NCBI GenBank assembly: GCA_964615285.1
Contig: CAZTND010000041.1
Span: 1 to 13,362 of the forward strand
DNA length: 13,362 nt
Direction: 5' to 3'
DNA from: RGIG4074 sp964615285
Lineage (GTDB): Bacteria > Bacillota > Clostridia > Christensenellales > Borkfalkiaceae
Shown here: positions 7,006-13,362 of the stretch, in pieces
Layout: the number at the start of each line of letters is the position of its first letter
Position numbering within the stretch: the stretch's first letter is position 1
Program-made: the position numbers and the translations under genes
The notes under the pieces: model-generated
The model's database searches: none
Told to the model about the DNA's origin: nothing
Seen by the model: the letters and a program-made list of their open reading frames with translations, nothing else

Positions 7006-8442
7006 CTATACCTTTACTTCGCCCTTTTCGCCCAGGAGGTCACTGTGCTTTTCCAAAATGGGATCGATCTCGTTTTTGATGAACTCTTCGGTCTGCGCGG
7101 GCGCACGGCCGATGAATTTCTTTGCGTCCACGATCTCATCGAGGCGATCGCGGACGGGCGCGAACATGCCGTCCGCCGCGATGAGGGTCAGAAGATCGTT
7201 CTCCTTTCCCTCCGCCTTGACGTGTTTTGCCGCCTCCATGGACAAAACGCGGATGCGCTCGTGCAGTTCCTGGCGGTTGCCGCCCGCCTTGACGCACTCC
7301 ATCATGATGTTTTCGGTCGCCATGAAGGGCAGTTCCGCCTGCACGTGGCGGGCGATGACCTTGTCGTACACCACCATGTTCTCCGCGACGTTCATGTAGA
7401 TGTTGAGCACGGCGTCGACGGCGAGGAATGCCTGCGCGTTGACGATGCGGCGGTTGGCGGAATCGTCCAGCGTGCGCTCCATCCACTGCGTGCTTGCCGT
7501 GATCGCCCCGTTGACGGGCAGGGACACGACGTAGCGCGCCAGCGCGCAGATGCGCTCGCACCGCATGGGGTTGCGCTTGTACGCCATCGCCGAAGAGCCG
7601 ATCTGATGTTTTTCAAAGGGCTCCTCTATCTCCTTCATGTTCTGCAAAATGCGCACGTCGTTGGCGAATTTATAGGCAGACTGCGCGATCTGCGAGAGCA
7701 CGCACTGCACGTTGTAATCGAATTTGCGGGGATAGGTCTGCCCCGTCACGCCGTAAACTTTTTCGTAGCCCATTTTTGCGACGACGCGGCGTTCGAGTTC
7801 CTTGACCTTTTCGCCGTCCCCGTCGAACAGCTCCATAAAGGACGCCTGCGTGCCCGTGGTGCCCTTGACCCCGCGCAGTTTGACGTGGGACTTTAAGTCC
7901 ATGAGGTTCCGGTAGTCCATTTCGAGATCCTGCAGCCAGAGCGCGGCGCGCTTGCCGACGGTGGTGAGCTGAGCGGGCTGCAGATGCGTGAATCCCAGCG
8001 TGGGCAGATCCTTGTATTGCAGGGCAAACCGTTTGAGCTTGTCCATGACGTTGACAAGTTTTTTGAGGATAATGTCGAGGGCGTCGTCGATGATGATGAC
8101 CTCGCTGTTGCAGTTGACGAAACAGCTGGTCGCGCCGAGGTGGATGATGCCCGCAGCCCCCGGCGCCCGGTCGCCGTACGCCTTGACGTGCGCCATGACG
8201 TCGTGCCGCACTTCGCGCTCGTATTTCTCGGCTTTTTCAAAGTCGATGTCCTCGGCGTGGGCTTTGAGCTCCGCCACCTGCTCGGGCGTGATGTTCAGCC
8301 CCAGCTCCATCTCCGATTCGGCGAGGGCAATCCAAAGCTTTCTCCACAATTTGAAACGCTTTTCATCCGAAAAGTTGTGCTGCATTTCCTTACTCGCGTA
8401 CCGCGTGCAGAGGGGGTTCTGATAGATGCTGTAATCGGTCAT
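7006..8442 (-). CDS. purB: Adenylosuccinate lyase (478 aa)
   Basis: Catalyses two fumarate-releasing steps of purine synthesis: SAICAR to AICAR, and adenylosuccinate to AMP. Fumarase/aspartase-superfamily motifs are all visible: RHDVMAH (79-85), the THLQPAQ block (152-158) with the likely catalytic His153, and the flexible signature loop GSSAMAYKRNPMRCE (282-296) with the catalytic serine in SSAM. The wording of the signature loop and RHDVMAHV resembles the eukaryote-like ADSL branch rather than the shorter Bacillus PurB, as far as I can judge from memory; the usual P in SSAMPYKRNP is A here. The ATG at 8442 has AGGAG 5 nt upstream. It is the last gene of a three-gene operon, 29 bp behind the cyclophilin gene. 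No purine riboswitch or PurR-type element is evident before the operon. Confidence 0.96.
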   Translation of the reverse strand: MTDYSIYQNPLCTRYASKEMQHNFSDEKRFKLWRKLWIALAESEMELGLNITPEQVAELKAHAEDIDFEKAEKYEREVRHDVMAHVKAYGDRAPGAAGIIHLGATSCFVNCNSEVIIIDDALDIILKKLVNVMDKLKRFALQYKDLPTLGFTHLQPAQLTTVGKRAALWLQDLEMDYRNLMDLKSHVKLRGVKGTTGTQASFMELFDGDGEKVKELERRVVAKMGYEKVYGVTGQTYPRKFDYNVQCVLSQIAQSAYKFANDVRILQNMKEIEEPFEKHQIGSSAMAYKRNPMRCERICALARYVVSLPVNGAITASTQWMERTLDDSANRRIVNAQAFLAVDAVLNIYMNVAENMVVYDKVIARHVQAELPFMATENIMMECVKAGGNRQELHERIRVLSMEAAKHVKAEGKENDLLTLIAADGMFAPVRDRLDEIVDAKKFIGRAPAQTEEFIKNEIDPILEKHSDLLGEKGEVKV

Positions 8443-8471
8443 AATTTCTCCTGTATCTATGGTAAAGGTCT

Positions 8472-8996
8472 TTACTTCTTTTCGGGTTCGGGATAATCGA
8501 CGCCGAAGGTTTCCGCCGTCACTCTCTTTATTTTCTGCTCTTTCAAAGGCTTATCGCGGTAATCGACGGGCGTGGCAGCGATGGCGTCCACGGTATCCAT
8601 GACCGAGATGACCGCCCCGAAGGCGGCATATTGCCCGTCGAGATGGGGCGCGTCCTTGTGCATGACGAAGAATTGGCTGCCCGCCGAATCGGGAGCCATG
8701 GCGCGCGCCATGGAGAGCACCCCGCGGGCGTGCTTGATGTCGTTTTTTGCAAAGCCGTTCGACGAAAATTCGCCGCGGATGTGATAGCCGGGGCCACCCG
8801 TGCCCGTGCCGTTCGGATCGCCGCCCTGGATCATGAACCCCTCTATGACGCGGTGAAAGATGAGCCCGTCATAAAACCCTCTTTTCACGAGGGAGAGAAA
8901 GTTGTTGACGGTGTTCGGCGCCTTGTCGGGATAGAGTTCGGCGGAAAAGGTCTTTCCGTCCTCCATTTCAAACGTGACGATGGGATTTTGCTGCAT
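8472..8996 (-). CDS. Cyclophilin-type peptidyl-prolyl cis-trans isomerase (174 aa)
   Basis: A single-domain cyclophilin that isomerises prolyl peptide bonds and assists folding. The core signature FHRVIEGFMIQGGDPNGTG (47-65) supplies the active-site Arg (49), Phe (54), Met (55) and Gln (57); GSQFF (106-110) follows. The position of the human CypA tryptophan that binds cyclosporin is His here (HLDGQ, 118-122), as is usual in bacteria. There is no signal peptide, so it should be cytoplasmic. The ATG at 8996 is chosen over a longer upstream frame (start at 9080) because the extension is low-complexity Arg-rich sequence lying inside the deaminase gene. Its GGAGGA ribosome binding site overlaps the deaminase stop codon region, and only 4 nt separate the two genes, suggesting translational coupling. 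Confidence 0.95.
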   Translation of the reverse strand: MQQNPIVTFEMEDGKTFSAELYPDKAPNTVNNFLSLVKRGFYDGLIFHRVIEGFMIQGGDPNGTGTGGPGYHIRGEFSSNGFAKNDIKHARGVLSMARAMAPDSAGSQFFVMHKDAPHLDGQYAAFGAVISVMDTVDAIAATPVDYRDKPLKEQKIKRVTAETFGVDYPEPEKK

Positions 8997-9000
8997 GTCT

Positions 9001-9468
9001 TTATATCTCCTCCGGTTCCTCTTCGGAATATTTTTCGATCTGCGTGCCCGCCTCGCGGAAAAGCTGCAGGGAAAAGGCATCGGGATAGCCTTCGGCGTAG
9101 ACCACGCGGGAAATGCCCGCGTTGATGATCATCTTGGCGCAGATGACGCAGGGCTGGTGGGTGCAGTAGAGGGTGGCGCCGTTGACGTTGATGCCGTACT
9201 TTGCCGCCTGGATGATGGCGTTCTGTTCGGCGTGCACGGCGTAACAGATCTCCTGCTTTGTACCCGACGGGATGTTGAGTTTGCGGCGGAGGCATTCCCC
9301 CCGCTCCACGCAGTTCCTGATGCCGGACGGCGCGCCGTTGTAGCCCGTGGTCATGACGCGCTTGTCGCGCACGATGATGGCGCCGACGTGCCGCCCGGGC
9401 TGAAAGCAGCTCGACCACGAACCGACGAGCCGGGTGAGTTCCATAAAACGCTTGTCCCACTTGTCCAT
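9001..9468 (-). CDS. Deoxycytidylate (dCMP) deaminase (155 aa)
   Basis: A zinc-dependent deaminase converting dCMP to dUMP, which feeds dTMP synthesis. The zinc and catalytic motif HAE (79-81) and the second zinc motif PCVIC (106-110) are intact, and substrate-site residues TGYNGAPSG (41-49) and the CVERGECLRR segment (53-62) are those of the dCMP deaminase family (B. subtilis ComEB is a relative). The ATG at 9468 gives the usual length; an upstream in-frame extension to 9555 would be membrane-like and Arg-rich and runs through the promoter, so it is rejected. AAAGGAGGT lies 12-13 nt before the ATG, slightly far. First gene of the operon with the cyclophilin and purB. Confidence 0.94.
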   Translation of the reverse strand: MDKWDKRFMELTRLVGSWSSCFQPGRHVGAIIVRDKRVMTTGYNGAPSGIRNCVERGECLRRKLNIPSGTKQEICYAVHAEQNAIIQAAKYGINVNGATLYCTHQPCVICAKMIINAGISRVVYAEGYPDAFSLQLFREAGTQIEKYSEEEPEEI

Positions 9469-9516
9469 CGCCCTCTGCCGACCTCCTTTTGATCTTCTGC
9501 CGTTTTTTCTATATTT

Positions 9517-9545
9517 ATAATACCATACAAAAAAAGAAATTGCAA
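9517..9545 (-). promoter_or_regulatory. Promoter of the deaminase-cyclophilin-purB operon
   Basis: On the minus strand TTGCAA (9540-9545) and TATTAT (9517-9522) are 17 bp apart, and TGG directly before the -10 makes an extended -10. It is divergent from the groESL promoter, with about 30 bp between the two -35 elements. Confidence 0.6.
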
Positions 9546-9574
9546 TAATTTCCAACTTTTTTCAGAAATTTTGT

Positions 9575-9601
9575 TTGACCTTCCGAGCCCGCGTTTATAA
9601 T
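9575..9601 (+). promoter_or_regulatory. Sigma-A promoter of groESL
   Basis: TTGACC (9575-9580) is followed by TATAAT (9596-9601) with a 15-bp spacer; the overlapping TAATAT (9598-9603) gives a standard 17-bp spacer. Transcription would start around 9608. No CIRCE repeat (TTAGCACTC-N9-GAGTGCTAA) is found between here and groES, and only one CtsR-like heptad (TTTGACC, part of the -35) is present rather than the required tandem pair. Confidence 0.65.
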
Positions 9602-9644
9602 ATATGCGTCGAAAAAATCATGAAAACTTTTTGGAGGAGATATC

Positions 9645-9932
9645 ATGAATATCAAACCGTTATTTGACAAAGTGGTCGTGGAAAACGTATCCACGGAAGA
9701 AAAGACAAAGAGCGGCTTTATTCTGCCCTCTTCGGCGCAGGAAAAGCCCCAGACCTGCAAAGTGGTCGCCGTCGGGCCCGGCGGCGTGATGGACGGCAAA
9801 GAAGTCGTCATGCAAGTGAAGCCCGGCGACAAAGTGCTGTGCGCCAAATACGCGGGCAGCGACTTTAAGGTGGACGGCAAAGAATTCACCATCATCAAAC
9901 AGAGCGACATTCTCGCGATCGTAGAGGACTGA
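9645..9932 (+). CDS. groES: Co-chaperonin GroES (95 aa)
   Basis: Forms the heptameric lid of the GroEL folding chamber in the cytoplasm. The 95-residue length is standard. The mobile loop that docks on GroEL is TKSGFILPSSA (20-30), a clostridial variant of the GGIVL loop with SGFIL. The conserved core VVAVGPGG (41-48) and KYAG (69-72) follow. The ATG at 9645 has GGAGGAG about 5 nt upstream. groEL begins 17 bp after the stop codon, so the two are one operon. Confidence 0.98.
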   Translation: MNIKPLFDKVVVENVSTEEKTKSGFILPSSAQEKPQTCKVVAVGPGGVMDGKEVVMQVKPGDKVLCAKYAGSDFKVDGKEFTIIKQSDILAIVED

Positions 9933-9949
9933 CAGGGAGGTAAAAAATC

Positions 9950-11578
9950 ATGGCAAAACAGATCAAATACGGAGATGAAGCAAGAAAGGCGTTGGAGACG
10001 GGCGTGAACGTGCTCGCCGATACCGTCAAGATCACCCTCGGCCCCAAGGGCAGGAACGTGGTGCTGGACAAGAAATACGGCGCCCCGCTCATCACCAACG
10101 ACGGCGTGACCATCGCCAAGGAAATAGAGCTTGCCGATCCCTTTGAAAACATGGGCGCGCAGCTCGTGAAGGAAGTTTCCACCAAGACCAACGACGTGGC
10201 GGGCGACGGCACCACCACCGCCGTCGTGCTGGCGCAGGCCATCATCCGCGAGGGCTTGAAGAACCTCGCCGCGGGCGCCAACCCCATCATCATGGAAAAG
10301 GGCATCCGCAAAGCGGTCGACGCGACGGTCAAGCAGGTGCAGTCCATCTCCCACCCCGTGGAGAGCAAGAAGGCCATCCAACAGGTCGCCGCTCTCTCCG
10401 CCGGCAATGAGGACGTGGGCGTGATGATCGCCAACGCCATGGAGATCGTGGGCAAGGACGGCGTCATCACCGTGGAAGAAGGCAAGTCCATGTCCACCGA
10501 ACTGACCACCGTCGAAGGCATGCAGTTCGACCGCGGCTACGTTTCCGCCTACATGGTCACCGACAACGAGAAGATGGAGGCGGTGTTGGATAACCCCTAC
10601 ATCCTCATCACCGATAAGAAAATTTCCTCGCTGCAAGAGATCTTGCCCGTCATCGAGCCCCTCGCCCAGCAGGGCGCAAGGCTTTTGATCATCGCCGAGG
10701 ACGTCGAGGGCGACGCGCTCGCCGGCCTCATCATCAACAAGCTGAAGGGCGTGTTCAACTGCGTGGCGGTCAAGGCGCCCGGCTTCGGCGACAGAAGAAA
10801 GGCGATGCTCGAAGATATTGCCATCCTCACGGGCGGACAGGTCGTCACTTCCGACCTCGGCATCGAATTCAAGGATGTCACCCCCGACATGCTGGGCAGA
10901 GCGCAGCAGGTGAAGGTGGACAAGGAAAACACCACCATCATCAACGGCGCGGGCGACAAGCAGGCCATCAAGGACCGCGTTGCCTCCATCAAGGCGCAGA
11001 TCGGCGAGACCAAGTCGGACTATGACAGAGAGAAACTGCAGGAACGCCTTGCCAAACTGGCGGGCGGCGTGGCGGTCATCTCCGTCGGCGCGGCGACCGA
11101 AGTCGAAATGAAAGAGAAGAAACTGCGCATGGAAGACGCTCTCGCGGCGACGCGGGCTGCTGTGGAAGAGGGCTTTGTGCCCGGCGGCGGCGTGGCGCTC
11201 CTCTCCGCCGTGCCCGTTCTGAAAAAGCTCATCGCTACGTTGGAAGGCGACGAACGCACGGGCGCGCAGATCATTCTGAAGGCCCTGGAAGAGCCCGTCC
11301 GTCAGATCGCCAAGAACGCCGAACTGGACGGCAGCGTCATTGTGGATAAGATCATCTCCTCCCGCAAGACAAACTTCGGTTTCGATGCGTTGAAGAACAA
11401 ATATTGCGACATGGTGGAAGCGGGCATCATCGACCCGACCAAGGTCACCCGTTCGGTGCTGCAGAACGCGGCTTCCGTTGCGGCGACCCTGCTGACCACG
11501 GAATCCATCGTCACCGACATCCCTACCCCGCCCGCGGCTCCCGCGCCCGGCGGCGACATGGGCGGCGGCATGTATTGA
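9950..11578 (+). CDS. groEL: Chaperonin GroEL (542 aa)
   Basis: The 60-kDa chaperonin that folds proteins in an ATP-driven double ring together with GroES. Full length (542 residues) with equatorial ATP-site motif AGDGTTT (84-90, Asp86 equivalent to E. coli Asp87), the ATPase aspartate in RMEDALAATR (Asp396, E. coli Asp398), the family signature AAVEEGFVPGGG (403-414), and a Gly/Met-rich C-terminal tail ending GGDMGGGMY. No truncation or frameshift. GGGAGG lies 9 nt before the ATG. Regulation is not obvious from the upstream sequence. Confidence 0.99.
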   Translation: MAKQIKYGDEARKALETGVNVLADTVKITLGPKGRNVVLDKKYGAPLITNDGVTIAKEIELADPFENMGAQLVKEVSTKTNDVAGDGTTTAVVLAQAIIREGLKNLAAGANPIIMEKGIRKAVDATVKQVQSISHPVESKKAIQQVAALSAGNEDVGVMIANAMEIVGKDGVITVEEGKSMSTELTTVEGMQFDRGYVSAYMVTDNEKMEAVLDNPYILITDKKISSLQEILPVIEPLAQQGARLLIIAEDVEGDALAGLIINKLKGVFNCVAVKAPGFGDRRKAMLEDIAILTGGQVVTSDLGIEFKDVTPDMLGRAQQVKVDKENTTIINGAGDKQAIKDRVASIKAQIGETKSDYDREKLQERLAKLAGGVAVISVGAATEVEMKEKKLRMEDALAATRAAVEEGFVPGGGVALLSAVPVLKKLIATLEGDERTGAQIILKALEEPVRQIAKNAELDGSVIVDKIISSRKTNFGFDALKNKYCDMVEAGIIDPTKVTRSVLQNAASVAATLLTTESIVTDIPTPPAAPAPGGDMGGGMY

Positions 11579-11603
11579 TGGCGTCTTTCCCCCATTGAAC
11601 GAC

Positions 11604-11639
11604 AAAGGGCGGAGCCTTTCACAAGGCTCCGCCCTTTTT
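11604..11639 (+). terminator. Intrinsic terminator of groESL
   Basis: A perfect 15-bp stem, AAAGGGCGGAGCCTT (11604-11618) with its complement (11623-11637), a 4-nt loop, and T5. It is 26 nt past the groEL stop. On the minus strand it is followed by only TTTG, so it may serve the converging membrane-protein gene weakly. The remaining 11640-11758 contains a 10-bp palindrome CCGCATGCGG (11675-11684) but no gene or promoter I can support. Confidence 0.92.
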
Positions 11640-11758
11640 GCTACCCATATATTTTTCTCTTTTTTACGATATATCCGCATGCGGCTCTTCTTTTTGAACG
11701 CAAAACCCATTTTATACGGACATGGTGCGCTCGTATTGACTGTTCGCCGCATAAAAAT

Positions 11759-13193
11759 TCATTGCAGCAGCATCGTCTTGCCGCCGTCAAAACTTCTGCT
11801 ACGGAACTCTCCCTGCGACGAAAACCAGTTTACCTTATCGTCCGAATACAACGTTTCCTGACAACCCATGGAATTGATGACCTCGACCTTGTAGCGGCAG
11901 GGAATATCCTCCCCGCGGTATCCGGCACGGAACGCCTTTACGACGGGCGCGTCGCCGAGTCCCGTTTTGAACAGAGAACCGCTGCCGCGCAGCAAAAGCA
12001 CAATAAAATACAGAAACCAAACGATCATTCCCAACACGCCGAGCACGGGCAAAAAGAAGGTGAACGCGAATATACCAGACGGTGACGCCTGCCAAAAGCA
12101 GATTGAGCGTCAGCCCAACGGCTAAAAACGCATTGCAGGCGTTTTTCCCGATGCGCAGGGGGGCGATGCGCGGAAAAATATACAAAATATGTAGGCGTAA
12201 AGGCAAGCGCCATCAGGCTCAGCACACGGCACACAGTCTGCAGGTCGACGAAATCGAACAGCTGCACTGTCCCTATCGCCCCGAAAAAATCGGTAAAATA
12301 ACCAACCAACCCGACGGCAAGCAGCAGCACATACAGCACCGTCACGGCGACAAACCAAGGCTTTTTATTTTCCGTTCCGTCATCTTGCTTGAGCCGCCCC
12401 TTCACGGAAGCAAGCTTTCCGCCCTTTCCCGACGGCTGCACGGGCGCATCCGCTGCGGCAACGGACGACACCTCACTGTAAGACGGAGATATTCCTCGCT
12501 CCTTTTCGTCCGGCAGCTGTCCGTAAATGACAAGCAGTTTTTCCCTGACGGGATCGTTCTGGTCGACGAAACTCATGTACTGTCTGTTCCCTTCAATGTT
12601 GCAGCGCATGGGAATGATCATGTCGGGCGGGTATTCCGGTCCGATGCCCGAAACCATACAGAACAGCCCCTCTTCGAGCTGTATCGTCGCCTTCTGCCTC
12701 ATATACACCCGCCCGTCCGAAACGAGAATGATGATCGGGTAGACGTTGGTCGGATCGAGCAGAATATCGGCATAGTACGTCCACTCGTTGCGGTTGAGGT
12801 TTTCGGGCGAGGCGTTCCCCTGTTTCAGGAAGATGTTCCGCCCGAAAAAGGCGCTGCGCCCGCCGGCAGCGGCGGAGGTCTCCCCTTTTTCCGTCATTTC
12901 TTTTCCCGAAGATAAATTGCTCAACCCGAGGATGCCGCCGATCAAAAGAAACAAGCCGATAAGCCCGGTGGCCGTCAGCGCGCCGATGACGATGAGCGCA
13001 ATGTTCGCCCACTTTGCCCGCACGGACAGCACGGAAAGGATGACCGAAACGACGATCATTCCGCCGAGCAAAAGGACCTCTGCGCCCGGAGAATCGTTTA
13101 TTGCAAAGTAAAAAACCAAAAACGCCGGCATGATCGCCGAACCGATGAGCCCGAGCACCATCGATGTCTTTTTCACTCTTTTTTTTGTTGCAT
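11759..13193 (-). pseudogene. Multi-pass membrane protein gene, frameshifted (pseudogene or slippage-dependent)
   Basis: One protein appears spread over several frames. The main frame (GTG at 13176) encodes three N-terminal membrane segments (about 6-26, 33-52, 55-83; GLFLLIGGILGLSN resembles DUF4064-type proteins), a soluble domain (about 95-265) and segments near 274-294 and 313-334. The frame then shifts near 12155-12180 (candidate G6 run 12158-12163), continues as GKNACNAFLAVGLTLNLLL, shifts again near 12045-12090 (candidate A5 run 12051-12055) and ends as a last membrane segment (LPVLGVLGMIVWFLYF) and a beta-rich tail to 11759. Each shift corresponds to one extra base. At the 5' end GGGAGG is well placed only for the ATG at 13193, which reads MQQKKE then stops; one more A in the A8 run (13179-13186) would join it to the main frame. 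Restored, the product would be about 477 residues. Function unknown. Sequencing error is a real alternative. Confidence 0.65.
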
Positions 13194-13207
13194 TTCATAC
13201 CTCCCGC

Positions 13208-13231
13208 AAAGCCTTTTAACGAAAAGACTTT
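13208..13231 (-). other. Hairpin at the 5' end of the membrane-protein mRNA
   Basis: AAAGTCTTTT (minus, 13222-13231) pairs with AAAAGGCTTT (13208-13217) over 10 bp with one G-U pair and a 4-nt loop. The predicted transcription start (about 13231) coincides with the outer base of the stem, and the GGGAGG ribosome binding site starts 2 nt after it. Structures at an mRNA 5' terminus often increase stability; that role here is inference. Confidence 0.45.
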
Positions 13232-13237
13232 TTTCTT

Positions 13238-13266
13238 GTTATACCCCCCCTCCCGCAAAATGTCAA
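13238..13266 (-). promoter_or_regulatory. Near-consensus sigma-A promoter of the membrane-protein gene
   Basis: On the minus strand a perfect TTGACA (13261-13266) and TATAAC (13238-13243) are 17 bp apart. The spacer ends in seven G residues (plus-strand C7, 13244-13250) next to the -10. An A/T-rich stretch lies upstream. Confidence 0.8.
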
Positions 13267-13294
13267 TAGTCTTTTTTGATTTTTCCGCAACAAC

Positions 13295-13338
13295 AAAAAA
13301 ATGCGAATCCGAAAGCCTGCCTGCCTTCAAAAACGCAT
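13295..13338 (-). terminator. Terminator of a minus-strand gene outside the window
   Basis: On the minus strand ATGCG (13334-13338) pairs with CGCAT (13301-13305). An inner stem, GAAGGC (13323-13328) with GCTTTC (13311-13316), forms within it, and TTTTTT follows (plus-strand A 13295-13300). It probably ends a gene that lies to the right of this window, just before the membrane-protein promoter. Confidence 0.6.
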
Positions 13339-13362
13339 CTTCTGCGGAAACGCCGCCCGTTC

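Noticed and set aside
6814..7896. A 360-codon plus-strand frame opposite purB
   Set aside because: Antisense shadow of the lyase gene, running through the purB terminator and promoter region.
9574..9580. TTTGACC as a CtsR heptad upstream of groES
   Set aside because: CtsR operators need two heptads in tandem with a 3-nt gap; neither neighbouring position matches, and the sequence is fully explained as the -35 element.
11675..11684. Palindrome CCGCATGCGG downstream of groEL
   Set aside because: Self-complementary but without a loop, T run or nearby promoter. It is outside any gene and most simply chance.
9515..11752. A 745-codon open frame antisense to all of groESL
   Set aside because: It is a shadow of the groES and groEL coding frames, produced by GC-rich third positions. 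It is His/Asp/Gly-rich, has no recognisable domain and covers two intact conserved genes.

Overview
This window reads as chromosomal DNA from a moderately GC-rich Gram-positive anaerobe, most likely a clostridial member of the Bacillota. The clues are strong AGGAGG-type ribosome binding sites, sigma-A promoters of the TTGACA/TATAAT kind, a MarR plus fused MacB-like ABC exporter pair, a GroES with the clostridial 'KSG' mobile loop, and short U-tailed intrinsic terminators. Placement below class level is not possible from sequence reading alone. There is no tRNA, rRNA, CRISPR array, insertion sequence or phage gene that I can see.

Layout, left to right. (1) 1-1448: a minus-strand two-gene operon, an ECF-type sigma factor followed by a single-pass membrane protein that is probably its anti-sigma partner, with a clear sigma-A promoter and a strong terminator at the window edge. 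(2) 1522-3335: a divergently transcribed membrane glycosyltransferase of family 2 with a structured leader, closed by a bidirectional terminator shared with the next convergent operon. (3) 3355-6900: a minus-strand marR-type regulator and a 933-residue fused ATPase/permease exporter, preceded by a compact leader in which one operon's terminator runs into the next promoter, itself followed about 20 nt later by a small terminator-like hairpin. (4) 6895-9545: a minus-strand operon encoding dCMP deaminase, a small cyclophilin and adenylosuccinate lyase (purB). (5) 9575-11639: the groES-groEL chaperonin operon on the plus strand, with a sigma-A promoter, no CIRCE element and a perfect 15-bp terminator. 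(6) 11759-13266: a minus-strand multi-pass membrane protein gene that has a near-consensus promoter but is interrupted by apparent frameshifts at or near homopolymer runs. The terminator of a further minus-strand gene lies at the right edge.

Most of the window is ordinary housekeeping and envelope-function sequence. No complete, obviously new system was found. The observations most worth a second look are the glycosyltransferase leader (a Shine-Dalgarno sequence 26 nt from the AUG with a perfect hairpin filling the gap), the promoter/terminator arrangement in front of marR, and the homopolymer-rich broken membrane gene at 11759-13193, which may be a pseudogene, a slippage-dependent gene or a sequencing artefact.
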